From Fusobacterium sp. (lineage in GTDB: Bacteria > Fusobacteriota > Fusobacteriia > Fusobacteriales > Fusobacteriaceae), in the NCBI GenBank assembly GCA_019410665.1, contig DXSD01000085.1, positions 1 through 8,579 of the forward strand: DNA of 8,579 bases, in the 5' to 3' direction. Numbering within the stretch: the first letter of the stretch is position 1; every line of letters starts with the position of its first letter. The translations under genes and the position numbers were made by a program. Below, in pieces: positions 1 to 6,522 of this stretch. The notes under the pieces were generated by a model that was not told the origin of the DNA, ran no database searches, and saw only the letters and a list, made by a program, of their open reading frames with translations.

Positions 1-4
1 TTTT

Positions 5-106
5 GTGTTTTTAATGAGCCGAGCCATACTTGCTCTTTATTCTTTGAACGAAAGTCATTCTTAATTTTAACTCTTTCAACTTCTTGTAGTCTGGAGTAAT
101 TCTTAA
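5..106. repeat. Diverged partial copy of the intergenic repeat, downstream of gatB
   Basis: Two blocks match the reverse complement of the element at 3396-3616. Bases 5-31 match 3460-3486 at 20 of 27 positions, and bases 76-106 match 3427-3457 at 27 of 31 positions. The order is preserved, but 44 bases separate the blocks here against two bases in the other copy. The extra segment carries ATTCTTAATTTT (57-68), which is itself identical to the complement of 3423-3434. The copy is cut by the window edge, so its other half is not visible. No gene or obvious terminator was found in 1-135. Alignments were made by eye. Confidence 0.65.
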
Positions 107-135
107 GTTCTCCCCTTAGTAAGTTAAATTTTTAT

Positions 136-1578
136 TTAAGATAGTTTCTTAGTCATTATCTCTGTAACTAAAGTAGGGTTTGCCTTTCCTTTAGAAAGTT
201 TCATTACTTGTCCAATAAGTCCTTTTATTACTCTTGGTTTTCTTCCTTCGTCAGAGTTTTTATAATCCTCTACCATCTTAGGATTATTAGCAATTACCTC
301 ATCTACCATAGCTTCAATAGCTCCAGTATCAGCTACTTGAACCATTCCCTTTTCTTTTACAATTACTTCTGGTGCTCTTTCATCAGTAAGTTTAATTTCA
401 AATAGTTCTTTAGCTATCTTAGTAGAGATAGTTCCCTTTTCAATAAGAGCTATAATTTCTCCTAAGTGCTCAGCAGAAATTACAAATTGCTCAATTGTAG
501 CATTTTTCTCTTTTAGTACTCTCATTACATCTGTCATTATCCAGTTAGCACTTAACTTTCCATTTCCAGAAGTTTTAGCAACTTTTTCAAAATAATCAGC
601 TAATTCAATATCTTCACATAAAATATTAGCATCATATTCTGGTAAACCATACTCTTTTGCAAATCTCTCTATTTTCTCAGCTTTAGATTCTGGCATAGTT
701 TTTCTAATATTTTCTATCTCTTCATCTGTTATTACAAGTTTTAATAGATCTGGCTCTGGGAAATATCTATAATCCATAGCCTCCTCTTTACTTCTCATAA
801 CTCTAGTAGTTTGAGATTCCTCATCCCAAAGTCTAGTTTCTTGATCTATTTTTCCACCATTCTCAATAGTTTCAATCTGTCTTCCTATTTCATAATCTAT
901 TGCTCTTGCAACAGCTTTAAATGAGTTTAGGTTTTTAACCTCTACTCTTGTTCCATAAACTTTTGATCCTTTTTCCATTACTGATATATTAGCATCACAT
1001 CTTAAAGAACCTAATTCCATTGATACATCACTAACACCAGTATATTTTATTACACTTTTTAAAGTATTTAAGTACTCATAAGCTTCTTCTGAACTTCTCA
1101 TATCTGGTTCTGAAATTATCTCTACTAATGGAATAGAAGCTCTATTGAAGTTAATTAATGATTCATGCTCAGCATGTATTGATTTAGCAGCATCTTCCTC
1201 TATTTGTAATTTAGTTATTCCAACTTTTACCATTCTTCCAGAGTTAAGTTTAAACTCTAAAAATCCTTTTTCAGCATATGATTTATCAAATTGAGTAATT
1301 TGATAGTTTTTAGGAGTATCTGGATAGAAGTAATTTTTTCTATCAAAAGTACTCTCATTATTTATTTTGCAATTAAGAGCAAGTCCAGCTTTTACAGCAT
1401 ACTCTACCACTTTTTTATTTAATTTAGGTAGTGCTCCTGGGTGTCCTAAACAGATAGGACAAGTATGTGTATTTGCTTCAGCATTGTCATAGTCAGCACT
1501 ACAACCACACCAAACCTTTGTTCCAGTTTTTAATTGTAGGTGGACCTCAAGCCCGATTACTGATTCCCATTCTCTCAT
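136..1578 (-). CDS. gatB: Aspartyl/glutamyl-tRNA(Asn/Gln) amidotransferase subunit B
   Basis: GatB is the tRNA-binding and kinase subunit of the GatCAB amidotransferase. It phosphorylates the glutamate (or aspartate) mischarged on tRNA(Gln)/tRNA(Asn) and uses ammonia delivered from GatA to amidate it in the cytoplasm. The 480-residue length is normal for the family. The N-terminus has the family opening VIGLEVHLQLKT (residues 7-18). A four-cysteine set (C24, C26, C40, C43, the last two in a CPICLGHPG context) is the probable zinc site seen in many GatB proteins. The catalytic cradle domain includes the motifs NFNRASIPLVEIISEPD (about 143-159) and DYRYFPEPDL (about 270). The C-terminal tail ending in VTEIMTKKL is the YqeY-like tRNA-binding domain. 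The start is supported by AGGAG seven bases upstream (1586-1590). It lies 18 bases after gatA as the last gene of gatCAB. I see no clear intrinsic terminator after its TAA stop. Confidence 0.98.
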   Translation of the reverse strand: MREWESVIGLEVHLQLKTGTKVWCGCSADYDNAEANTHTCPICLGHPGALPKLNKKVVEYAVKAGLALNCKINNESTFDRKNYFYPDTPKNYQITQFDKSYAEKGFLEFKLNSGRMVKVGITKLQIEEDAAKSIHAEHESLINFNRASIPLVEIISEPDMRSSEEAYEYLNTLKSVIKYTGVSDVSMELGSLRCDANISVMEKGSKVYGTRVEVKNLNSFKAVARAIDYEIGRQIETIENGGKIDQETRLWDEESQTTRVMRSKEEAMDYRYFPEPDLLKLVITDEEIENIRKTMPESKAEKIERFAKEYGLPEYDANILCEDIELADYFEKVAKTSGNGKLSANWIMTDVMRVLKEKNATIEQFVISAEHLGEIIALIEKGTISTKIAKELFEIKLTDERAPEVIVKEKGMVQVADTGAIEAMVDEVIANNPKMVEDYKNSDEGRKPRVIKGLIGQVMKLSKGKANPTLVTEIMTKKLS

Positions 1579-1596
1579 ATCTTTTCTCCTTTTCTC

Positions 1597-3054
1597 CTAG
1601 TCTAATTCAGGAAGTTCCCATTCTCCTCTTATTTTTTCAAAAGCTGATCCAGCTTTTATTAAATCTCCCTCTCCAAAAGGTTTTCCCAATAATTGAATTC
1701 CCACAGGAAGACCCTCTACCTTTCCAGCTGGAATAGATATTCCAGGTATACCTGCAAGGTTAGCTGAAATAGTGAATATATCCTCTAGATATAACTCTAT
1801 TGGAGATTTTTTATCATCTAATCTAAAAGCTGTTGTAGGAGATACTGGAGTAAATATTATATCTACACTTTCAAAAGCTTTATCAAAATCATCTTTTATT
1901 TTAGCTCTTACCTTTTGAGCTTTCTTAAAGTATGCATCATAGAAACCTGCACTTAAAACATAAGTTCCTATCATTATTCTTCTTTTTACTTCGTCTCCAA
2001 ATCCTTCACTTCTTGAGTTTACATATAGTTCATTAATATTTTGGATATTTTCACTTCTATACCCATATCTTACACCATCAAATCTAGCTAAGTTTGAACT
2101 AGCTTCTGCTGGAGCTATTACATAATAAGTAGGTACAGCATATTTTGTATGTGGTAAAGATATCTCTACTATCTCAGCTCCTAAAGTTTTAAACTTTTCT
2201 AAAGCTTCATCCATAACTTTTCTTACTTCTGGATTTATTCCATCAATAAAATACTCTTTAGGAACTCCAATTTTCATTCCTTTTATATCCTTATTTAAAA
2301 ATTCTGTATAATCAGGTACTTCACAATTTACAACAGTAGCATCATAATCATCAGCACCAGCTATTACATTCATAGTTAAAGCTATATCTTCAACAGATTT
2401 TCCCATAGGTCCTATTTGATCAAGTGATGAAGCAAAAGCTATAAGCCCATATCTTGATACTCTACCATAAGTAGGTTTCATTCCTACTACTCCACAGAAT
2501 GATGCTGGTTGTCTAATACTTCCTCCTGTATCTGAACCTAAAGATATATATACCTCTTGAGCAGCTATTGAAGCTGCAGCTCCTCCACTACTTCCTCCAG
2601 GAACTCTATCTGTATTCCAAGGGTTTTTTGTTAAATGGTGTACAGAAGTTTTAGTTGTACTTCCCATAGCAAATTCATCCATGTTAGTTATTCCTATGAT
2701 GATTGCATCTGCATCCTTTAATTTTTTTACAGCAGTAGCATCATATACACCTTCATAATTTCCTAATATTTTTGAACAAGCTGTTGTTACATCTCCTAAA
2801 GATACCATATTATCTTTTATAGCTACTGGGATTCCAGCTAGAGCTCCTACTTTTTCTCCTTTAGCTAATTTTTCATCTAATAATCTAGCTTCTTCAAGAG
2901 CTTTTTCTTTTCTTAAGTGTACAAAACTTCCTATTTTATCCTCTACTTTTTCTATTCTTTCAAAAGTTTCTTTAACTAGCTCTTCTACTTTTACCTCTCT
3001 ATTTAAGATTTTTTCTCTTATTTCAGAGGCAGTTAATTTATATAAGTTTTTCAT
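1597..3054 (-). CDS. gatA: Aspartyl/glutamyl-tRNA(Asn/Gln) amidotransferase subunit A
   Basis: GatA is the glutaminase subunit of GatCAB. It hydrolyses glutamine and channels the ammonia to GatB. It belongs to the amidase-signature family, and the 485-residue length is standard. The Lys-cisSer-Ser catalytic triad is visible: K80 in GIPVAIKDNM, S155 in GGSSGGAAA, and the nucleophile S179 in GSDTGGSIRQP. The 24-residue spacing between the two serines matches characterised family members. The C-terminal part carries NLAGIPGISIPAG and GLPVGIQLLGKPFGEG, also typical of GatA. A strong Shine-Dalgarno AGGAGG (3065-3070) sits 10 bases before the ATG. It lies 27 bases after gatC and 18 bases before gatB in one operon. 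No catalytic residue is missing and there is no frameshift. Confidence 0.98.
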   Translation of the reverse strand: MKNLYKLTASEIREKILNREVKVEELVKETFERIEKVEDKIGSFVHLRKEKALEEARLLDEKLAKGEKVGALAGIPVAIKDNMVSLGDVTTACSKILGNYEGVYDATAVKKLKDADAIIIGITNMDEFAMGSTTKTSVHHLTKNPWNTDRVPGGSSGGAAASIAAQEVYISLGSDTGGSIRQPASFCGVVGMKPTYGRVSRYGLIAFASSLDQIGPMGKSVEDIALTMNVIAGADDYDATVVNCEVPDYTEFLNKDIKGMKIGVPKEYFIDGINPEVRKVMDEALEKFKTLGAEIVEISLPHTKYAVPTYYVIAPAEASSNLARFDGVRYGYRSENIQNINELYVNSRSEGFGDEVKRRIMIGTYVLSAGFYDAYFKKAQKVRAKIKDDFDKAFESVDIIFTPVSPTTAFRLDDKKSPIELYLEDIFTISANLAGIPGISIPAGKVEGLPVGIQLLGKPFGEGDLIKAGSAFEKIRGEWELPELD

Positions 3055-3081
3055 ATAGAAAAATCCTCCTTAATATTTTCT

Positions 3082-3372
3082 CTACTCTCCTACAACTTTT
3101 GGAACAATTATAGCTCCATCTTCTCCATCTGGAGCATTAGAAAGTGCTTTTTCAACAGATAAAGATTCTCTTACCTCATCTTCTCTCAAATTATTTACAT
3201 GAGAGTTTACTTGAGTTAAAGCTACTACCTCTTCTGTATCAACTTCATTTAGCATATCAATATACCCAAGAATATCATTTAATTCTACTTGAAATTTTTC
3301 AATCTCTTCAGGTTGAAATTTTAATCTAGCAAGTTTAGCTATTTTTAAAACCTCTTCTCTAGTTAATGCCAT
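3082..3372 (-). CDS. gatC: Aspartyl/glutamyl-tRNA(Asn/Gln) amidotransferase subunit C
   Basis: GatC is the small subunit that wraps around GatA and stabilises the GatA-GatB complex. The 96-residue length is normal. The N-terminal two-helix region (LTREEVLKIAKLARLKF, then ELNDILGYIDMLNEVDTEEV) and the C-terminal motif LREDEV...ALSNAPDGEDGAIIVPKVV are characteristic of the family. In known structures the C-terminal part lies along the GatA surface near the ammonia path. A strong Shine-Dalgarno GGGAGG (3379-3384) lies six bases before the ATG, which fixes the start. It is the first gene of the gatC-gatA-gatB operon, and its upstream region holds a long structured repeat and a candidate promoter. 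Confidence 0.97.
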   Translation of the reverse strand: MALTREEVLKIAKLARLKFQPEEIEKFQVELNDILGYIDMLNEVDTEEVVALTQVNSHVNNLREDEVRESLSVEKALSNAPDGEDGAIIVPKVVGE

Positions 3373-3395
3373 CTTTTTCCTCCCTTTAATTCTCT

Positions 3396-3616
3396 ATTCA
3401 AGAATAACTTTCTTTATAAAAGAAAATTAAGAATTGCTCCATATTCCAAGAAGTTGATTAACTATGGCTTATCTCACTAAAAATGCAAGGGTTAAGTCTT
3501 CGACTTATTGCATTTTTTAGCGTTCGATCTCGCTGAGTTAATCTAACTCCTCTCCATAAATTTCACAATTCTTAGAATTTTCTTAGTTAAAAAGTGAATC
3601 TTCGTTATTCTTGAAT
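3396..3616. repeat. 221-base nested inverted repeat between rluB and gatC
   Basis: The two ends are a perfect 13-base inverted repeat (3396-3408 with 3604-3616, ATTCAAGAATAAC and its complement). Inside are further paired blocks. Bases 3420-3436 pair with 3566-3584, with a two-base bulge. Bases 3452-3463 pair with 3536-3548, with a one-base bulge. Bases 3479-3498 pair with 3502-3517 as the central hairpin. The whole element can fold into one long interrupted stem or a branched structure, as RNA on either strand or as a cruciform in DNA. A related partial copy lies at 5-106 in the opposite orientation, so this is probably a dispersed intergenic repeat, perhaps a miniature mobile element. It contains no open reading frame of note. 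TA dinucleotides flank both ends (3395-3396, 3617-3618), but in AT-rich DNA that is weak evidence for a target duplication. Confidence 0.8.
3479..3517. terminator. Central hairpin of the repeat, possible bidirectional terminator
   Basis: AAAAATGCAA (3479-3488) pairs perfectly with TTGCATTTTT (3508-3517), and TAAGTC (3493-3498) pairs with GACTTA (3502-3507). A four-base bulge (GGGT) separates the two stems, and a three-base loop closes the hairpin. Read on either strand, the 3' arm ends in a run of five or six T residues. This resembles a two-way intrinsic terminator that could end the rluB operon transcript on the minus strand. The stem is AT-rich and the T-run is part of the stem, so termination efficiency is uncertain. 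It lies downstream of the candidate gatCAB promoter. Confidence 0.45.
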
Positions 3617-3637
3617 TATCCTTAAATATTTCATTTA

Positions 3638-3666
3638 ATTATACCATACTTTTACAAATTTGCTAA
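3638..3666 (-). promoter_or_regulatory. Candidate sigma-70 promoter for gatCAB
   Basis: On the minus strand there is a perfect TATAAT (3638-3643) preceded by TGG, which makes an extended -10. It lies 17 bases downstream of TTAGCA (3661-3666), a four-of-six match to the -35 consensus. It sits just after the rluB stop codon and about 265 bases upstream of gatC. Transcription from it would start near 3631 and run through the structured repeat before reaching gatC. The match to consensus is good for an intergenic position, but AT-rich DNA produces such matches by chance, and it was found by eye. Confidence 0.6.
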
Positions 3667-3671
3667 TAATT

Positions 3672-4382
3672 TTATAGTGAATATAGATATTTTACTTCAC
3701 TCTCTGTAAGTTCTCTATACTCTCCTATCTTTAGTTTTCCTAAAGATAGTTTTCCTATTCTTTCACGTCTAAGAATAACTACTGGATGTTTTACTGCATC
3801 CATCATTCTTCTTACCTGTCTATTTCTTCCCTCTCTTATAGAGATTATAAGTTCACTTTTTCCTCTCTCTCTTGAAAGAACCTTTACATAAGCTGGTAAT
3901 GTCACTCCATCTTCAAGCTCTACTCCATTTTCAAGAGTTTTTATAGAACTATCTTTAATCTCTCCTAGAACTTTTACATAATACTCTTTATATACTTCTG
4001 AACGTGGATGTATTACTCTATTAAATAGTTCTCCATCATTTGTAAGAAGTATCAGCCCAGTAGTATTATAATCCAATCTTCCTATTGGAAATACTCTTTC
4101 TTTACATTTTATTATATCAACTACTGTTTTTCTCCCTCTATCATCTTTAGCAGAACTTAATACTTCAAGGGGTTTATTCAACATATAATAAACTTTTTTC
4201 TCTGTTTCTTTAGTAATTTTTTTCCCTTTTACCTCTATTGTATCATTGTCAGTAACTTTTATTCCAGCTGATATTACTTCTCCATTTACTTTTATTTTAC
4301 CCTCTTCTATAAGCTTATCTATCTCTCTTCTTGAACCTATTCCTAAAGAGGCAAGGTACTTATTTATTCTAATCTCTTCCAT
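3672..4382 (-). CDS. rluB: rRNA pseudouridine synthase, RluB/RsuA family
   Basis: This enzyme isomerises a uridine to pseudouridine in ribosomal RNA. The gene order (immediately after scpB) and the length fit the RluB type that acts on 23S rRNA, but RsuA/RluE/RluF-like specificity cannot be excluded from sequence alone. An N-terminal S4 RNA-binding domain (RINKYLASLGIGSRREIDKLI, then GKIKVNGEV) precedes the catalytic domain. The catalytic aspartate is in FPIGRLDYNTTGL (D104 counted from the chosen start), and the family C-terminal motif EGRNRQVRRMM is present. Two ATG codons are possible, at 4388 and 4382. I chose 4382 (236 residues) because AGGAGG at 4391-4396 is eight bases from it but only two bases from 4388. 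With this start the gene overlaps the end of scpB by 14 bases, so translational coupling is likely. It is the last gene of the upstream operon. Confidence 0.93.
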   Translation of the reverse strand: MEEIRINKYLASLGIGSRREIDKLIEEGKIKVNGEVISAGIKVTDNDTIEVKGKKITKETEKKVYYMLNKPLEVLSSAKDDRGRKTVVDIIKCKERVFPIGRLDYNTTGLILLTNDGELFNRVIHPRSEVYKEYYVKVLGEIKDSSIKTLENGVELEDGVTLPAYVKVLSRERGKSELIISIREGRNRQVRRMMDAVKHPVVILRRERIGKLSLGKLKIGEYRELTESEVKYLYSL

Positions 4383-4896
4383 CTTCATTCCCTCCTCTCA
4401 CTTCAAAATAGTTAGGCAGTTCCTCTATATTTTTTATCCCTATATATCCTAAAAATTTATCTGTTACTTCATAAAGATTTGGTCTCCCTATTGTTTCTTT
4501 TTTCCCACAAATCCTTACAAATTTTTTCTCTTCCATATTTTGAATAATTCTATCTACTGAAACTCCTCTAATAGCTTCTATTTCTCCCTTTGTTATTGGT
4601 TGACGGTAAGCAATTATTGACAATGTCTCTAAGGCTGCCCCTGACAGTTTTTTAGGTTTAGATTCTTGCTCAAAAAAACTGTTTATTACCTCGCCATATA
4701 TTGGATTTGTAGCGAGGCTTACTACCTCTCCATCTATCTCAATATTTATTCCACTCTCTTTTCTATCCTCTTTTAAGCTTTCTAAAATTTTTAACATCTC
4801 TTCTAAGGAAATTGAAAAAAACTTACAAAGCTCTTTTATTTTTACCTCATCTCCACCTAAAAGAAGAATAGCCTCAATCTTATTTTTAATCTCCAT
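4369..4896 (-). CDS. scpB: Segregation and condensation protein B
   Basis: ScpB is the winged-helix (kite) dimer that binds the ScpA kleisin in the Smc-ScpAB condensin, which compacts and segregates the chromosome. The N-terminal winged-helix domain begins at MEIKNKIEAILLLGGDEVKI. The second domain carries the hallmark stretch LSGAALETLSIIAYRQPITKGEIEAIRGVSVD, followed by GRPNLYEVTDKFL. From this start the protein has 175 residues, slightly short but within the family range. A longer reading from 4947 would add 17 residues, but that ATG has no visible Shine-Dalgarno. The chosen ATG has AGGA six bases upstream (4903-4906), and it is where family homology begins. It overlaps the end of the preceding exported-protein gene by 11 bases and the start of rluB by 14. 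The usual partner scpA is not the upstream neighbour here. Confidence 0.94.
   Translation of the reverse strand: MEIKNKIEAILLLGGDEVKIKELCKFFSISLEEMLKILESLKEDRKESGINIEIDGEVVSLATNPIYGEVINSFFEQESKPKKLSGAALETLSIIAYRQPITKGEIEAIRGVSVDRIIQNMEEKKFVRICGKKETIGRPNLYEVTDKFLGYIGIKNIEELPNYFEVRGGNEDGRD
4391..4396 (-). promoter_or_regulatory. Ribosome binding site of rluB inside scpB
   Basis: A perfect AGGAGG on the minus strand lies within the last codons of scpB. It is eight bases from the ATG ending at 4380 and only two bases from the ATG ending at 4386. It therefore decides in favour of the downstream start and dictates an Arg-Gly-Gly stretch near the ScpB C-terminus. Confidence 0.75.
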
Positions 4897-6505
4897 ATTT
4901 TTTCCTACTTTCCTCTGCCATAAAATATAAATATAGCATCTCTCCATCTATTTCTAGGATATTTTTTCTATCAGGATACATATATTTAATAATATAATAG
5001 TTATTTTTCTCAATATATCTTTTTATATTTGAAAATAATAGTTCAGCCTTTCTCTTTTCTCCAACTTCATATAACTTTATAACAAAATTTAAATTATAAT
5101 CTATATCTATCCTTTTCTCCTTATTCTCTTTTTTCAGTACACCATAATATTTATTATAGTATCTTTCATAATCTCTATTTAAAATTTCTAACTGCTTGTC
5201 CTTTGGTAAAAAACCTAAATACTTTATATTTTTATAATAGCTAGCTCTACTCTCTTTTCTAGTTTTTAATCCATCCTCAAGTACAAAATTACTATTTAAA
5301 TACTTTAATAAAAACTCTTTTTTTTCTTGAATAAACTCTTTGTACTCTTTAAAAGCCTCTCTATTTTCTACAGCTGTTATTAACTCATAATACCAATAAT
5401 AATTTTCGATATTATTTCTTACATTTATTACTTCATCATCTATCTCTTCTAAATAATCTAATAATGATAAAACCTCTGGTATAATTTTTCCCTCTACAAT
5501 ATTTCCACCTATATATCTTTCACTATTATTCAGATATTTAAAAAGAAGGGTATAGTAAATCAATGCCTGTGTCTCACTTTTTCTTATATTTATATCTTCT
5601 AATAATTTATTTGGATTAAAATTTTTATTATAAATTGTATTTAAGTAATATAGTTTTGCCTTTATATCTAAGTCCTCTTTACTTTTATCATATCCAATCT
5701 TATTTGGAATAATTAATCTTGAAGTTATTATCTCTAGATTATTCAATTCTTTTACAAATATCTCTTTTTTATCTTTATAATTATTCTCTATTCCTACCTG
5801 ATTCCAATAGTCAAGCTCTCTAGCTAAGATATCCTCTCTCCTATTTTTCTCCTCTTTTTGAAAATTTTGATAAAATTTAATTATAAAATTTATTGGCTTT
5901 GAGTATTGAATATCTTTTACTATATAATAAAAGTTCTCTCCTTCATATTTTTTACTTTTTTCCTTTACTTCTTCTAAGTTTAAACTCTCTAACTCCTCAT
6001 CTCTTCCAATATAAACCTCTCCTAAATAGTTTTCACTTTTAAAATAAATATTATCATAGGAGTATATAGAATCCTCACCTTCATGAATTAAGTATTTATT
6101 ATCATATTGTGGAGATATTTTAAATACAAAGTCTATCTTTTCTTGATTAGATGGAAAATTTATAAATTTGACTAAAATATAAAGTTTATCTCTCTCATAA
6201 ATTGAGGGAAGAATATCAATGAAAATCTCTTTTTCCTCTAACTTATAAACTAATCTAAAAATATTATTTTGAGATAAAAACTCACCTTTAACAAAATATC
6301 TCTTTAAAGGAATTATCTCTCTTTTATTTAAAATCAAACTAAACTCAATATTGGATATATCAATTTTATTGAAAATATCCCCTTTTACATACTCTATACT
6401 TTTAGTTTCTTTATCATAAAAAAGAACTATCTCACTATTAGTAATGAGATAGTTTGCATATGAAAAAATATATATTGTGAAAAATAGTCCTATTAATTTT
6501 TTCAT
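4886..6505 (-). CDS. Exported protein of unknown function in the mreB-scpB operon
   Basis: I do not recognise this 539-residue protein. Residues 1-17 form a signal peptide: MKK, then a hydrophobic stretch (LIGLFFTIYIF), ending in SYA before N18. There is no lipobox cysteine, so a secreted or periplasmic protein is expected. Residues about 20-215 look beta-rich, with alternating hydrophobic strands such as FRLVYKLEEKEIFIDILP and KLYILVKFINF. Residues about 220-539 look mainly helical, beginning with a charged segment and LDYWNQVGI (232-239). A beta-sandwich followed by a helical domain loosely recalls glycosidases and lyases with six-hairpin (alpha/alpha) toroids, but I see no diagnostic catalytic motif, so this is only a guess. 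The protein is very rich in Lys, Glu, Ile, Asn and Tyr. The start is supported by AAGAGGG (6511-6517). It follows mreB by 17 bases and overlaps scpB by 11, so co-expression with cell-shape and segregation genes is likely. Confidence 0.85.
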   Translation of the reverse strand: MKKLIGLFFTIYIFSYANYLITNSEIVLFYDKETKSIEYVKGDIFNKIDISNIEFSLILNKREIIPLKRYFVKGEFLSQNNIFRLVYKLEEKEIFIDILPSIYERDKLYILVKFINFPSNQEKIDFVFKISPQYDNKYLIHEGEDSIYSYDNIYFKSENYLGEVYIGRDEELESLNLEEVKEKSKKYEGENFYYIVKDIQYSKPINFIIKFYQNFQKEEKNRREDILARELDYWNQVGIENNYKDKKEIFVKELNNLEIITSRLIIPNKIGYDKSKEDLDIKAKLYYLNTIYNKNFNPNKLLEDINIRKSETQALIYYTLLFKYLNNSERYIGGNIVEGKIIPEVLSLLDYLEEIDDEVINVRNNIENYYWYYELITAVENREAFKEYKEFIQEKKEFLLKYLNSNFVLEDGLKTRKESRASYYKNIKYLGFLPKDKQLEILNRDYERYYNKYYGVLKKENKEKRIDIDYNLNFVIKLYEVGEKRKAELLFSNIKRYIEKNNYYIIKYMYPDRKNILEIDGEMLYLYFMAEESRKKYGD

Positions 6506-6522
6506 ATTTTCCCTCTTTCTTA

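Noticed and set aside
1..135. Intrinsic terminator directly after gatB.
   Set aside because: On the minus strand I found only short weak stems (for example CTTT/AAAG around 43-55) without a following T-run, so no terminator is claimed.
208..405. Plus-strand open frames over gatB, gatA and gatC (also around 1467-1736 and 3144-3329).
   Set aside because: These are antisense shadows of clearly coding, family-matched genes, with no support of their own.
3519..3534. GTTCGATC flanked by AGCG and CGCT, resembling a tRNA T-arm.
   Set aside because: The pairing gives a four-base stem with an eight-base loop instead of five and seven. No acceptor, D or anticodon arms can be placed around it, and it lies within the nested inverted repeat.
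3373..3671. Possible T-box riboswitch upstream of a tRNA-dependent amidotransferase operon.
   Set aside because: I found no T-box consensus (AGGGTGG-like antiterminator core) or specifier-loop arrangement on the minus strand, and the structure present is explained by the repeat.
4369..4947. Longer ScpB reading with 17 extra N-terminal residues from the ATG at 4947.
   Set aside because: No Shine-Dalgarno precedes that ATG, the extra residues do not resemble ScpB, and the extension would overlap the preceding gene by 62 bases; the ATG at 4896 has AGGA at suitable spacing.
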